Origin: RCIO01 sp035555795
GTDB taxonomy: Bacteria; Pseudomonadota; Alphaproteobacteria; Rhizobiales; Rhizobiaceae
Assembly (NCBI GenBank): GCA_035555795.1
Contig: DATMGE010000039.1
Location: forward strand, 26,161-90,160
Direction: 5' to 3'
Length of the DNA stretch: 64,000 nt
Shown: positions 35,982 to 45,795 of the stretch, one piece after another
How positions within the stretch are numbered: position 1 is the stretch's first letter
Layout: each line of letters opens with the position of its first letter
Made by a program: the position numbers and the translations under genes
The notes under the pieces: generated by a model
Told to the model about the DNA's origin: nothing
The model's database searches: none
Seen by the model: the letters and a program-made list of their open reading frames with translations, nothing else

Positions 35982-37517
35982 TCAGTGCGTCATCTGGAGG
36001 CTGGCGACGGCGGCCCCGATCTTCTTGAAGGTCGCTTCCAGCGTCGAGACGTCGTCGGTCGGATAGTAGTCCGACGGGTTCGAGGCGCATTTGCTGTAGA
36101 GCGTGCGGTTCGCGGCGGTGTCAGCGCCCAGCAGCACCGTGAAGACGCGCACATCCTGCGCCTTCAGCGCAGTGCAGACCGCAAGCGTATAGGTGTTCAC
36201 ATTGGTAAGCGCCGTGTTGCGGTTGGTCGATCCCATGCGGCCCTGGTCGACGAAGCTGTATGAGCCGTAGTCCGATTTGTTGATGCCCTCGCTGCTGGCG
36301 CCGAACACATTGTTCTCGCCATCGGTGAAGACCACGACCACCTTGCTCACATCCTCCTGCTTGAAAGGCGAACCGCCTGTATAAGGCTCCTCCGGCGAAA
36401 GGACGCGCATGCCCCAGGCCAATCCCTCGGCGACATTGGTGCCCGAGCCGTTCCAGTAGATCATCTTGGCGATCTCCGCCTTGAGGGCGGCCATGTCGTC
36501 CGTCAGCGGCTGGATCGGCGTCGGGCAGGCATAGTTGGGCCCGTTGGTGAGCGACCCGACATTGTCGATCTTGTTATAGGTTGTCTTGTTGTATTTGCCC
36601 GTGGAACGCTGCTGGTCGAGCTGGCTTCCCGATGTCGTCTCGTCGAGATAGCTGTTGTTGAACTTGTCGCCCTTGTCGCCCGACACCTTGGCGGTACCGG
36701 GCTCGTCGGGTGCGAAATAGGGCACGAACAGCGTATCGGGCACCGCATTGTCGGGCGGCGCATCGTTCAGATTGTAGGGCGAGGGACGCGCCTCCACGCA
36801 GCCCTTCCAGGTCTGGCCGAGCCGGTCGAAAAGATCGAGATGGTTCACGCGCTTGCCGCCTTCCAGCGCGAAATTGGCGCCGTGATAGGCGGCCTTCGCA
36901 TCCCGGTCGATCCAGCTGTCCTTGAACTCCGCTCCCTTGACATTGACCGCCGTGACGAACGGCACCAGCGCCGCCCGCACCTCGCGCTCATGCGTCTGGG
37001 CGGTTGCCAGAATATCCACCAGGGCGGTCGCCGCGCTGCGCAGGGATTTCATGCGGGCGTCGCCCATGGAGCCGGTATTGTCGAGCACCAGCGCCACTTC
37101 GAGCTTGTTGGTCGATTCGAACGCCTTGTTCTGCGCGCTGACATAGCGCCCGCCGCCGAAGACGAAGGCGAAGTTCAGGTCCACTTCGCCCTTGGCCGTT
37201 GCGGTCGTGGTGATGTAGTTCAGGCCGCGGTCGATGCTCAGCCGCGCTTCGACGGTCTTGAAGTGACTGCGGTCGGCGAGGTTGGCGGAAAAATAGTCGC
37301 TGAAGACCTTCTGGCGGCTGTCGGCATCGTCGTCGATGCGCGAAGCGGCGAGGATCGCGGCGTCGAGGCTGTCCTGCAACTGCCGCTTGGCCTTGCTCAT
37401 GGTTCCGATGTCGATGGCAAAGCCGATCGCGCCGAGAAGCAATGGCAGCGTGATCGCGATCGCCACGGCATAGGTTCCATCGCGTGACTGCCAGAAACTG
37501 CGCAAGCGCTGATACAT
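35982..37517 (-). CDS. TadG-like pilus-assembly protein with von Willebrand A domain
   Basis: The product has 511 residues from the ATG at 37517. A TadE/G-type N-terminus (FWQSRDGTYAVAIAITLPLL, one membrane helix 15-37) leads into AKRQLQDSLDAAILAAS. A von Willebrand A domain carries a MIDAS-like DNTGSMG (146-152) and later VVVFTDGENN. The frame's upstream extension to 37757 is not homologous. No tad, cpa or flp genes are near, so it is an orphan, perhaps an anchored surface or adhesion factor. Confidence 0.85.
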   Translation of the reverse strand: MYQRLRSFWQSRDGTYAVAIAITLPLLLGAIGFAIDIGTMSKAKRQLQDSLDAAILAASRIDDDADSRQKVFSDYFSANLADRSHFKTVEARLSIDRGLNYITTTATAKGEVDLNFAFVFGGGRYVSAQNKAFESTNKLEVALVLDNTGSMGDARMKSLRSAATALVDILATAQTHEREVRAALVPFVTAVNVKGAEFKDSWIDRDAKAAYHGANFALEGGKRVNHLDLFDRLGQTWKGCVEARPSPYNLNDAPPDNAVPDTLFVPYFAPDEPGTAKVSGDKGDKFNNSYLDETTSGSQLDQQRSTGKYNKTTYNKIDNVGSLTNGPNYACPTPIQPLTDDMAALKAEIAKMIYWNGSGTNVAEGLAWGMRVLSPEEPYTGGSPFKQEDVSKVVVVFTDGENNVFGASSEGINKSDYGSYSFVDQGRMGSTNRNTALTNVNTYTLAVCTALKAQDVRVFTVLLGADTAANRTLYSKCASNPSDYYPTDDVSTLEATFKKIGAAVASLQMTH

Positions 37518-37839
37518 CGTCGGTGCCCCAGCCAACGAACGGTCCGGCAATATGGCACCAAACAATGAATCAGAGGTTTTCAACGATCCGATGATTTGAC
37601 GGTGCCGAACTTGCCTTCGCCGCCCGTTATGTATATGAGCCGGCATCCGCTGGTCCGACTGGGGGCTGAACGGAGGGCCGAAGGCATGTCGCCTTCGCAT
37701 GAAGCCGGAAGTGCTTCTGCCTCCCGTGTCTCCGCTCTCGACCGTCTCGACATGCACCTTTCTTCCCTGCCCCGGCAGGTTTGCGAAGTGGCAGAGGCTT
37801 AGCCGTCGGGCCAGTGTGAATGAAGAAAGGCAAGGACAT
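37518..37839. other. 322-bp divergent region upstream of rpsF
   Basis: This non-coding stretch must hold the promoters of the orphan TadG gene and of the ribosomal operon. The best rightward candidate I see is TTGCCT (37611-37616), 17 bp, TATGAG (37634-37639), which is weak. A short open frame at 37596-37802 has no support as a gene. Confidence 0.4.
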
Positions 37840-38307
37840 ATGTCACTTTACGAGCACGTATTTCTTGCCCGGCAGGATCTGTCGCAGCAGCAGGTCGATG
37901 CACTTGTCGAACAGTACAAGGGCGTGATCGAAGCGAATGGCGGTTCCGTCGGCCGGGTCGAGAACTGGGGGCTGAAGTCCCTCACCTACCGCATCAACAA
38001 GAACCGCAAGGCGTATTACACGCTGATGGACCTGACGGCCCCGGCCGCCGCCGTCAGCGAGATGGAGCGCCAGATGGGTCTGTCGGAAGACGTCCTGCGC
38101 TTCATGACCATCAAGGTCGAGAAGCACGAGGAAGGCGCATCGGCCATGATGCAGCGCCGCGACGATCGCGACCGCGAGCGTGGTGACCGCGGCGATCGCG
38201 GCTCGCGCTTCGGTGATCGCGACCGCGGTCCCCGCAGCTTCGGTGATCGCGACGGCGATCGCGGTCCGCGCCGCCAGCGCGACGAGAACTCGCAAGGAGC
38301 CGAATGA
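37840..38307 (+). CDS. rpsF: 30S ribosomal protein S6 with Arg/Asp/Gly-rich tail
   Basis: The product has 155 residues. S6 itself occupies about 1-105 (SLYEHVFLARQDLSQQQVD, then VGRVENWGLKSLTYRINKNR). The last 49 residues are a low-complexity RDRERGDRGDRG-type tail encoded by repeated GATCGC and GACCGC units. Alphaproteobacterial S6 proteins often have such tails. The start has an AAGG site. The stop overlaps the rpsR start. Confidence 0.95.
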   Translation: MSLYEHVFLARQDLSQQQVDALVEQYKGVIEANGGSVGRVENWGLKSLTYRINKNRKAYYTLMDLTAPAAAVSEMERQMGLSEDVLRFMTIKVEKHEEGASAMMQRRDDRDRERGDRGDRGSRFGDRDRGPRSFGDRDGDRGPRRQRDENSQGAE

Positions 38308-38555
38308 TGGTCGACATCAGCCAGATCCCTACCCGGCGTCCCTTCCATCGCCGCCGCAAGACCTGCCCGTTCTCGGGCGCCAATGCACCGCGCATCGACT
38401 ACAAGGACGTGCGCCTGCTCCAGCGCTACATTTCCGAGCGCGGCAAGATCGTGCCGTCGCGCATCACGGCCGTCAGCCAGAAGAAGCAGCGCGAGCTCGC
38501 CAAGGCGATCAAGCGCGCCCGCTTCCTCGGCCTGCTGCCCTACGTGGTGAAGTAA
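38304..38555 (+). CDS. rpsR: 30S ribosomal protein S18
   Basis: The 83-residue product has RRPFHRRRKTCPFSG and the core YKDVRLLQRYISERGKIVPSR, characteristic of S18. Two adjacent ATGs (38304, 38307) both overlap or abut the rpsF stop behind AAGGAG; 38304 is given. S18 binds S6 in the platform of the small subunit. Confidence 0.96.
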   Translation: MMVDISQIPTRRPFHRRRKTCPFSGANAPRIDYKDVRLLQRYISERGKIVPSRITAVSQKKQRELAKAIKRARFLGLLPYVVK

Positions 38556-38564
38556 ATCTCGGAT

Positions 38565-38590
38565 CGGGCGCGGTCTTCAGGCCGCGCCCG
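38565..38590 (+). terminator. Stem-loop between rpsR and rplI
   Basis: A perfect 9-bp stem, CGGGCGCGG with CCGCGCCCG, has an 8-base loop, 9 bp past the rpsR stop, followed by TCTATTTTCC. It is plausibly a partial terminator or processing site that lowers rplI expression relative to rpsF-rpsR. Confidence 0.5.
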
Positions 38591-38776
38591 TCTATTTTCC
38601 GCTTCGGGAGCGGTGAAACCCCGAGTTGGGCCTTTCCGGGAAGTCGGTGACTTTTCGAGATCGTGAGAGCCCTAACTGCCACCGGCAGGACAGCGACACC
38701 GGCGCGCAAGAAGCGCCTCTTGCTTCCTGTCTTACGCATCTCATTCGACCGCTCGCGGTCGTGAAAGGACAAGACA

Positions 38777-39361
38777 ATGGAAGTCATTCTTCTCGAGCGC
38801 ATTTCCCGCCTCGGCCAGATGGGCGAAACCGTCAGGGTCAAGGACGGCTTTGCACGCAATTTCCTCCTGCCGCAGGGCAAGGCGCTGCGCGCCAACGAGG
38901 CCAACAAGAAGAAGTTCGAAGGCCAGCGCGCCCAGCTCGAGGCACGCAACCTGGAGCGCAAGTCGGAAGCCCAGAAGATCGCCGACCAGCTCGACGGCAA
39001 GACGTTCGTGGTCGTGCGCTCGGCCGGCGAGACCGGCCAGCTCTACGGCTCGGTGTCGACGCGTGACATCGCCGATATCCTGACCGCCGAAGGCTTCTCC
39101 GTGGCGCGCAACCAGGTCGAGCTCAACCAGCCGATCAAGGCCATCGGCCTGACCAATGTCGAGATCGTGCTGCATCCCGAGGTGGAAGTGGCCGTGACGC
39201 TGAACATCGCCCGCAGCGCCGAGGAAGCCGAACGCCAGGCCGCCGGCGAGACGCTCGACTCGGCCGAAGCCATCTATGGCGACGACATCAACGAGAATGC
39301 ACGTCCCGACGCCTTCTTCGATCCGAATGCCGAGGAAGACGACGAAGACGCAGACGCCTGA
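38777..39361 (+). CDS. rplI: 50S ribosomal protein L9
   Basis: The 194-residue product has the N-terminal EVILLERISRLGQMGETVRV and KDGFARNFLLPQGKA signature, a long connecting helix, and a C-terminal domain with LYGSVSTRDIADIL. An acidic tail (NAEEDDEDADA) makes it longer than the E. coli form (149). It lies 221 bp after rpsR in the same direction. Confidence 0.96.
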   Translation: MEVILLERISRLGQMGETVRVKDGFARNFLLPQGKALRANEANKKKFEGQRAQLEARNLERKSEAQKIADQLDGKTFVVVRSAGETGQLYGSVSTRDIADILTAEGFSVARNQVELNQPIKAIGLTNVEIVLHPEVEVAVTLNIARSAEEAERQAAGETLDSAEAIYGDDINENARPDAFFDPNAEEDDEDADA

Positions 39362-39385
39362 TCGCGCAGGCTGCCAATCCTGAGA

Positions 39386-39412
39386 AAGCCCGGGCATGCC
39401 CGGGCTTTTTTT
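39386..39412 (+). terminator. Strong rho-independent terminator after rplI
   Basis: AAGCCCGGGC and GCCCGGGCTT arms form a compact hairpin (centre AT) followed by a run of seven T. It ends the rpsF-rpsR-rplI transcript before the cfa promoter. Confidence 0.9.
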
Positions 39413-39464
39413 GTGCCAGCTCGCAAGAATGGCTGGCTCAATCACCTTCCCGACACTGGAAGGA

Positions 39465-39505
39465 TTGCAGACTGTACGATTCAGGATACACTAAGGGTAC
39501 CTTAG
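39465..39505 (+). promoter_or_regulatory. Promoter and start-site palindrome upstream of cfa
   Basis: TTGCAG (39465-39470), 16 bp and TACACT (39487-39492) form a reasonable sigma-70 promoter. A perfect palindrome CTAAGG-GTA-CCTTAG (39491-39505) overlaps the end of the -10 and the expected start point, a classic position for a repressor site. The start codon of cfa is 26 bp further on. Confidence 0.5.
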
Positions 39506-39530
39506 TTTCTGTAGCGGACGGTTTGGCGCC

Positions 39531-40832
39531 ATGAATTCGATGCTGAACAGGGTCGCGCGGAGCCTGATCCGCACCGGCACCCTCACACTCACCACCCCCG
39601 ACGGGTCCACCCACACATATGGAGACGGCACGGGCGCGCCCGTCCATGTCGCGGTGCGAACGCGCCGCGCAGCGATCGCCATCGCGCTCGATCCGACGCT
39701 GGCACTGCCGGAAGCCTATATGGACGGCACGTTCGAGGTGCTGGAAGGCGATCTCCTCGACTTCCTGCGCATCGCCTATGAGAATCAGGCCCGCAGCAGC
39801 GGTGGCAGTCGCCCTGTCGTATCGCGCCTGCTGGAGGGGCTGCGCAACCTCTTCCGCCGCTTCCAGCAGATCAATACCGCGTCCCGCTCGCGCCGGAATG
39901 TGCATCGCCATTATGACCTGTCGGGCGAGATGTACCGTCTCTTCCTCGACAGCGACCTGCAATATTCCTGCGCCTATTTCGAGCGGCCTGATTCCACGCT
40001 GGAGGAAGCACAGCTGGCCAAGAAGCGGCACATCGCCGCCAAGCTCGATGTCCATCAGGGCGACAGCGTGCTCGACATCGGCTGCGGCTGGGGTGGTCTT
40101 GGCCTCTATCTGGCCAGGCGCTTCGAGGCCGACGTGCTTGGCGTCACCCTCTCCACCGAGCAACTGGCCGTCGCGACCGACCGCGCCCATGAGGAAGGGC
40201 TCGAAAATCACGTCCATTTCGAGTTGCGCGACTATCGCCACCTGTCGGAGCGCTTCGACCGCATCGTTTCGGTCGGCATGTTCGAGCATGTCGGCGTGAA
40301 CCACTACAATGCCTTCTTCGACAAATGCGCGACGCTGCTGAAGCCCGGCGGCGTGATGGTGCTGCATTCCATCGGCCGCAGCGGCGTCCCATCCGCCACC
40401 GCGGCCTTCATCCGCAAATACATCTTCCCCGGCGGCTATATCCCCGCTCTTTCGGAAGTGATGCCGGCCATCGAGCGCGCCGGCCTCGTCGTCACCGACA
40501 TCGAGATCCTGCGCCTGCACTATGCCGACACGCTGAAGAACTGGCGCGAGCGCTTCCTGGCCAACCGGGCACGCGCGGTGGAGATCTATGACGAGCGCTT
40601 CGCGCGCATGTGGGAATTCTATCTGGTCGCCTCGGAAGCGGCGTTCCGCTACCAGGACATGATGAATTTCCAGATCCAGATCACCAAGAAGAACGACACG
40701 CTGCCGATGACCCGTGACTATATGGCCGCGAATGAAGCCGCCCTCGCCGCGGCGGATTCAAAAACCATGCCTCGGCGGGCCGCGGCGCCCGTCAGGACGA
40801 CCCGCGGCCGAAGCAAGACGAAGTCCGGCTGA
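39531..40832 (+). CDS. cfa: Cyclopropane-fatty-acyl-phospholipid synthase family methyltransferase
   Basis: The 433-residue product has a variable N-terminal domain (1-120), then NVHRHYDLSGEMYRLFLDSDLQYSCAYF in two contiguous blocks, SAM motif VLDIGCGWGGLGLYLA and GMFEHVGVNHY, the family's catalytic region. It adds a methylene bridge from SAM to unsaturated phospholipid acyl chains. The C-terminus ends in a basic RTTRGRSKTKSG tail. The start has no strong ribosome site. Confidence 0.9.
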   Translation: MNSMLNRVARSLIRTGTLTLTTPDGSTHTYGDGTGAPVHVAVRTRRAAIAIALDPTLALPEAYMDGTFEVLEGDLLDFLRIAYENQARSSGGSRPVVSRLLEGLRNLFRRFQQINTASRSRRNVHRHYDLSGEMYRLFLDSDLQYSCAYFERPDSTLEEAQLAKKRHIAAKLDVHQGDSVLDIGCGWGGLGLYLARRFEADVLGVTLSTEQLAVATDRAHEEGLENHVHFELRDYRHLSERFDRIVSVGMFEHVGVNHYNAFFDKCATLLKPGGVMVLHSIGRSGVPSATAAFIRKYIFPGGYIPALSEVMPAIERAGLVVTDIEILRLHYADTLKNWRERFLANRARAVEIYDERFARMWEFYLVASEAAFRYQDMMNFQIQITKKNDTLPMTRDYMAANEAALAAADSKTMPRRAAAPVRTTRGRSKTKSG

Positions 40833-40856
40833 CCTCACATTTTCCTGTTTTGTTCT

Positions 40857-40887
40857 CTCGATCCGGCCGCTATGCTGCCGGATCGAG
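40857..40887 (+). terminator. Stem-loop after cfa
   Basis: A perfect 11-bp stem, CTCGATCCGGC with GCCGGATCGAG, has a 9-base loop, 24 bp beyond the cfa stop. No T-run follows, so termination would not be classical. Confidence 0.45.
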
Positions 40888-41011
40888 TCGCGTCAAGCCA
40901 GGCTCCCGCCACGGCTGTGGACAGCTGTGAATCGCGGGAGCAAGGCGAAGCCTCTTTCCCGCGGCCTGGGCGACTCTGATACCGGATAAGCCCGGGAGAC
41001 ATGAGGGTAAG

Positions 41012-42502
41012 ATGGCCGAAGCAGTCCGCAAGCTTGGCGTGGCGGAAACGCCGCTCTATCGCGAGGCGCCGAACAATATCGAGGCGGAGCAGGCACTGCT
41101 TGGCGCGATCCTCGTCAACAACGACGCCGTCTATCGCGTTTCGGACTTCCTCAAGCCGGCGCATTTCTACGAGCCTCTGCACCGGCGCATCTATGAGGTG
41201 GCGGGCGAGCTGATCCGCATGGGCAAGCTAGCGACGCCGGTCACGCTCAAGACCTTCCTGCCCGCCGACGACAAGGTCGGCGAGATGACCGTCGCCCAAT
41301 ATCTGGGCCGGCTTGCCGCCGAAGCCGTCACCGTCATCAACGCCGCCGACTATGGCCGCGCCATCTACGACCTCGCCACCCGCCGTGCGCTCATCACCGT
41401 CGGCGAGGACATGGTCAACATCGCCTATGATGCGCCGGTCGACATGTCGCCGCAGGACCAGATCGAGGATGCGGAGCGGCGTCTGTTCGAGCTTGCCGAG
41501 ACCGGGCGCTATGATGGCGGTTTCGAAAGCTTCAACGATGCGGTGAAGACCGCCATCGACATGGCCAGCGCCGCCTATATGCGCGACGGCGGCCTCTCCG
41601 GCATCGCCACCGGCCTGCATGATCTCGACGGCCGCATGGGCGGGCTGCAATCCTCCGACCTTATCGTGCTCGCCGGCCGCCCCGGCATGGGCAAGACGTC
41701 GCTCGCAACCAATATCGCCTTCAATATCGCGGCCGCCTATGAGCCGGACCAGCAGGCGGACGGCGCGTTCAAGGCCAAGAATGGCGGCGTCATCGGCTTC
41801 TTCTCGCTCGAAATGTCGTCCGAGCAGCTCGCAACGCGTATCATTTCCGAGCAGGCGGAGGTCCCCTCCTCCAAGATCCGGCGCGGCGACCTCACCGAAG
41901 CCGATTTCGACAAGCTGGTCGTCTGCACGCAGACATTGCAGAAGATCCCGCTTTTCATCGACTCCACCGGCGGCATTTCCATCGCCCAGGTTGCGGCGCG
42001 CGCGCGGCGGCTCAAGCGCCAGCGCGGCCTCGACGTGATCGTCATCGACTATATCCAGCTCATGCAGGGTTCGTCGGCCAAGGCTTCGCAGGGCCGCGTG
42101 CAGGAAATCACGGAGATCACCACCGGTCTCAAGGCACTTGCCAAGGAGTTGGCGGTGCCGATCATCGCGCTGTCGCAGCTCTCGCGTCAGGTTGAAAGCC
42201 GCGACGACAAGCGCCCGCAGCTCTCGGACCTGCGCGAATCCGGCTCCATCGAGCAGGACGCCGACGTCGTGCTGTTCGTCTACCGCGAGGAATATTATCT
42301 GAAGAACAAGGAGCCCAAGCCCGGCACCGAGGAATATATCAAGTGGGAGAACGAGATGAACGAGGCAAAGGGCAAGGCCGAAGTCATCATCGCCAAGCAG
42401 CGCCACGGCCCCACCGGCTCGGTCGGACTGGGCTTCCAGGGCGAATTCACCCGCTTCTTCGACCTGGCCGAGGACAGCCACCTGCCCGAACGATTCGAGT
42501 AG
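41012..42502 (+). CDS. dnaB: Replicative DNA helicase
   Basis: The 496-residue RecA-type hexameric helicase has an N-terminal helical domain (NIEAEQALLGAILVNNDAVY) and Walker A GRPGMGKTSLA. It also has IGFFSLEMSSEQLATR, the DYIQLM Walker B and ALSQLSRQVESRDDKRPQLS with DLRESGSIEQDAD. It unwinds DNA ahead of the fork. There is no sign of an intein. It is followed 4 bp later by alr. Confidence 0.96.
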   Translation: MAEAVRKLGVAETPLYREAPNNIEAEQALLGAILVNNDAVYRVSDFLKPAHFYEPLHRRIYEVAGELIRMGKLATPVTLKTFLPADDKVGEMTVAQYLGRLAAEAVTVINAADYGRAIYDLATRRALITVGEDMVNIAYDAPVDMSPQDQIEDAERRLFELAETGRYDGGFESFNDAVKTAIDMASAAYMRDGGLSGIATGLHDLDGRMGGLQSSDLIVLAGRPGMGKTSLATNIAFNIAAAYEPDQQADGAFKAKNGGVIGFFSLEMSSEQLATRIISEQAEVPSSKIRRGDLTEADFDKLVVCTQTLQKIPLFIDSTGGISIAQVAARARRLKRQRGLDVIVIDYIQLMQGSSAKASQGRVQEITEITTGLKALAKELAVPIIALSQLSRQVESRDDKRPQLSDLRESGSIEQDADVVLFVYREEYYLKNKEPKPGTEEYIKWENEMNEAKGKAEVIIAKQRHGPTGSVGLGFQGEFTRFFDLAEDSHLPERFE

Positions 42503-42506
42503 GGTC

Positions 42507-43670
42507 GTGACGGCTACCCTTCCCCCCATGCATTCCACCGGTCCGGAACATCACCTCGCCGGCGCGATCCTCACGATCGACCTCGATCGGCTGAAGACCA
42601 ATTATCGCATCGTGGCCGAGCGTTCGTCCCACGCCGAGGCGGCCGCTGTGGTGAAGGCGGATGCCTACGGGCTCGGCATCCCACAGGTCGTTCCTGCGTT
42701 GCTTTCCGCCGGATGCCGGCGTTTCTTCGTCGCCCAGCCGCATGAGGGCATCGCGGTGAGGGCGAAGGCGCCGGAGGCCGACATCTATGTGCTGTCGCCG
42801 CTGCTCGGCGCGGAACAGACCGCCACGCTCAAGCAGCACCGGCTCGTCCCCGTGCTCAACACCCCGACCGACATCACCATCTGGGAAGCGGAAGGCTGGG
42901 CGGACGGGCGCGCTTTGCCCTGCGCGGTCCATGTGGACACCGGCATGAACCGGCTCGGCCTGTCGCTCACCGAAGCCGAAAGCTTCGCGCGCGACAATGC
43001 GCTGACGGGCGCGCTCAACGTGGCGCTGGTGATGAGCCATCTTGCCTGCGCCGACGATCCCGCCCACCCGCTCAATGCACGCCAATGCGCTTCCTTCCAG
43101 CGGGTTCGCGGACTTTTCGCAGGCGTCGAAGCAAGCCTAGCCAACTCGGCCGGCATCGGGCTTGGCGGTGATTTCCTCTGCGACCTGACCCGCGCCGGCA
43201 TCGCGCTCTATGGCGGGCGCGCCGGCCCCGGCACCCCGCTGCAAGCCGTCGCCACGCTGGAGGCACGCATCCTGCAGATACGCAGCGTGCGCGCCGGCGA
43301 AACGGTAGGCTACGGCGCCACCGTAACGCTCGACCGCGACACGGTGCTGGCGGTCGTCTCCTGCGGCTATGCCGACGGCTATCATCGCGCAATATCGGGT
43401 TCCGGCGTCGCCATGCGCCGCGCCACGCCGCTCGGCGGGTTCGGCTTCGCGGCCGGCCGGCGCGTGCCCGTCATCGGGCGCATCTCGATGGACCTCACCT
43501 GCTTCGACATCACCGACATCGAGCCCGACATGCTCGGCCGTGGCGACCTGATCGAACTCTTCGGCTCCAATCTGTCGATCGAGGATGCAGCCGCCGCGGC
43601 GGGAACCATCGGCTACGAACTGCTGACCAGCCTCGGCCGGCGCTACCATCGGGTCTATGTGGGGGCATGA
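42507..43670 (+). CDS. alr: Alanine racemase
   Basis: The product has 387 residues from GTG 42507 (an ATG at 42528 is possible). The PLP lysine is K50 in AAVVKADAYGLG, the catalytic tyrosine region is VGYGATVTLDRD, and VIGRISMDLTCFDITDI is in the C-terminal barrel. It makes D-alanine for peptidoglycan, feeding the Ddl ligase encoded elsewhere in this window. Confidence 0.94.
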   Translation: MTATLPPMHSTGPEHHLAGAILTIDLDRLKTNYRIVAERSSHAEAAAVVKADAYGLGIPQVVPALLSAGCRRFFVAQPHEGIAVRAKAPEADIYVLSPLLGAEQTATLKQHRLVPVLNTPTDITIWEAEGWADGRALPCAVHVDTGMNRLGLSLTEAESFARDNALTGALNVALVMSHLACADDPAHPLNARQCASFQRVRGLFAGVEASLANSAGIGLGGDFLCDLTRAGIALYGGRAGPGTPLQAVATLEARILQIRSVRAGETVGYGATVTLDRDTVLAVVSCGYADGYHRAISGSGVAMRRATPLGGFGFAAGRRVPVIGRISMDLTCFDITDIEPDMLGRGDLIELFGSNLSIEDAAAAAGTIGYELLTSLGRRYHRVYVGA

Positions 43671-43679
43671 TACCGACCC

Positions 43680-45077
<1,398 letters not shown>

Positions 45078-45143
45078 AACGCTCAGACTTCCGACGGGGA
45101 CAACCAAGCGGCGCAGGCCGCACCTATCGGGACTAGGATATTC

Positions 45144-45725
45144 ATGCCGATCACGCTGCTCGATGGAATTGTCGTCGGCTTCACGCTGGTGTCGGCGATG
45201 CTCGCCATGGTCCGGGGATTCTCGCGCGAATTCCTCTCGGTCGCATCCTGGGTGGTGGCCGCCGCGGCGGCCTATTTCTTCTACCCCATTATATTGCCTT
45301 ATGTGGCGCCCTATATTGATCATCCGATGGTGGCTTTGGTCGCCGCAGCGGCGGTGGTGTTCTTCATCGCGCTGATCGTGGTGACGGTGATCACGATGAA
45401 GATTGCCGATTTCATCATCGATTCGCGCGTCGGCGCGCTCGACCGCACGCTTGGCTTCGTCTACGGCGTCGCGCGTGGTCTGGTGGTGCTGGCAGTGGCG
45501 CTGCTGTTCTTCAACTGGCTGGTGGGAACGAACCCGCCTGCCTGGGTATTGGAAGCGAAATCGCGGCCGCTGCTGGAAAGCATCGGCAACTGGATCCAAG
45601 AGATGCTGCCGGAGGATTCGGAGAATTCGATCTTCAACCGCCTGCGCGGTGAAGAAGCTGCGGAACCGGACTCGCCCTCCGACCAGGTGCCGCCGCAACC
45701 GGGGCAACCCGCGCCGGCGCAATAA
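45144..45725 (+). CDS. cvpA: CvpA-family membrane protein
   Basis: The 193-residue product has four hydrophobic segments in the first 130 residues (the first LLDGIVVGFTLVSAMLAMV, with RGFSREFLSVASWV next), matching the CvpA family, and a Pro/Glu-rich cytoplasmic C-terminal tail (PPQPGQPAPAQ). Members lie upstream of purF and relate to colicin V production or envelope stress. It is 70 bp before purF. Confidence 0.9.
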   Translation: MPITLLDGIVVGFTLVSAMLAMVRGFSREFLSVASWVVAAAAAYFFYPIILPYVAPYIDHPMVALVAAAAVVFFIALIVVTVITMKIADFIIDSRVGALDRTLGFVYGVARGLVVLAVALLFFNWLVGTNPPAWVLEAKSRPLLESIGNWIQEMLPEDSENSIFNRLRGEEAAEPDSPSDQVPPQPGQPAPAQ

Positions 45726-45795
45726 GGCGAGATGCAAGGCACAGGGGCGCGGAATGATCCGCGCCCGCAGTGTTTGGACTGAAAGGCTGCTGGCC

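Noticed and set aside
38158..38290. Reiterated GATCGC units considered as a CRISPR or other DNA repeat
   Set aside because: The units are very short, in frame, and encode the charged tail of S6. There are no spacers.
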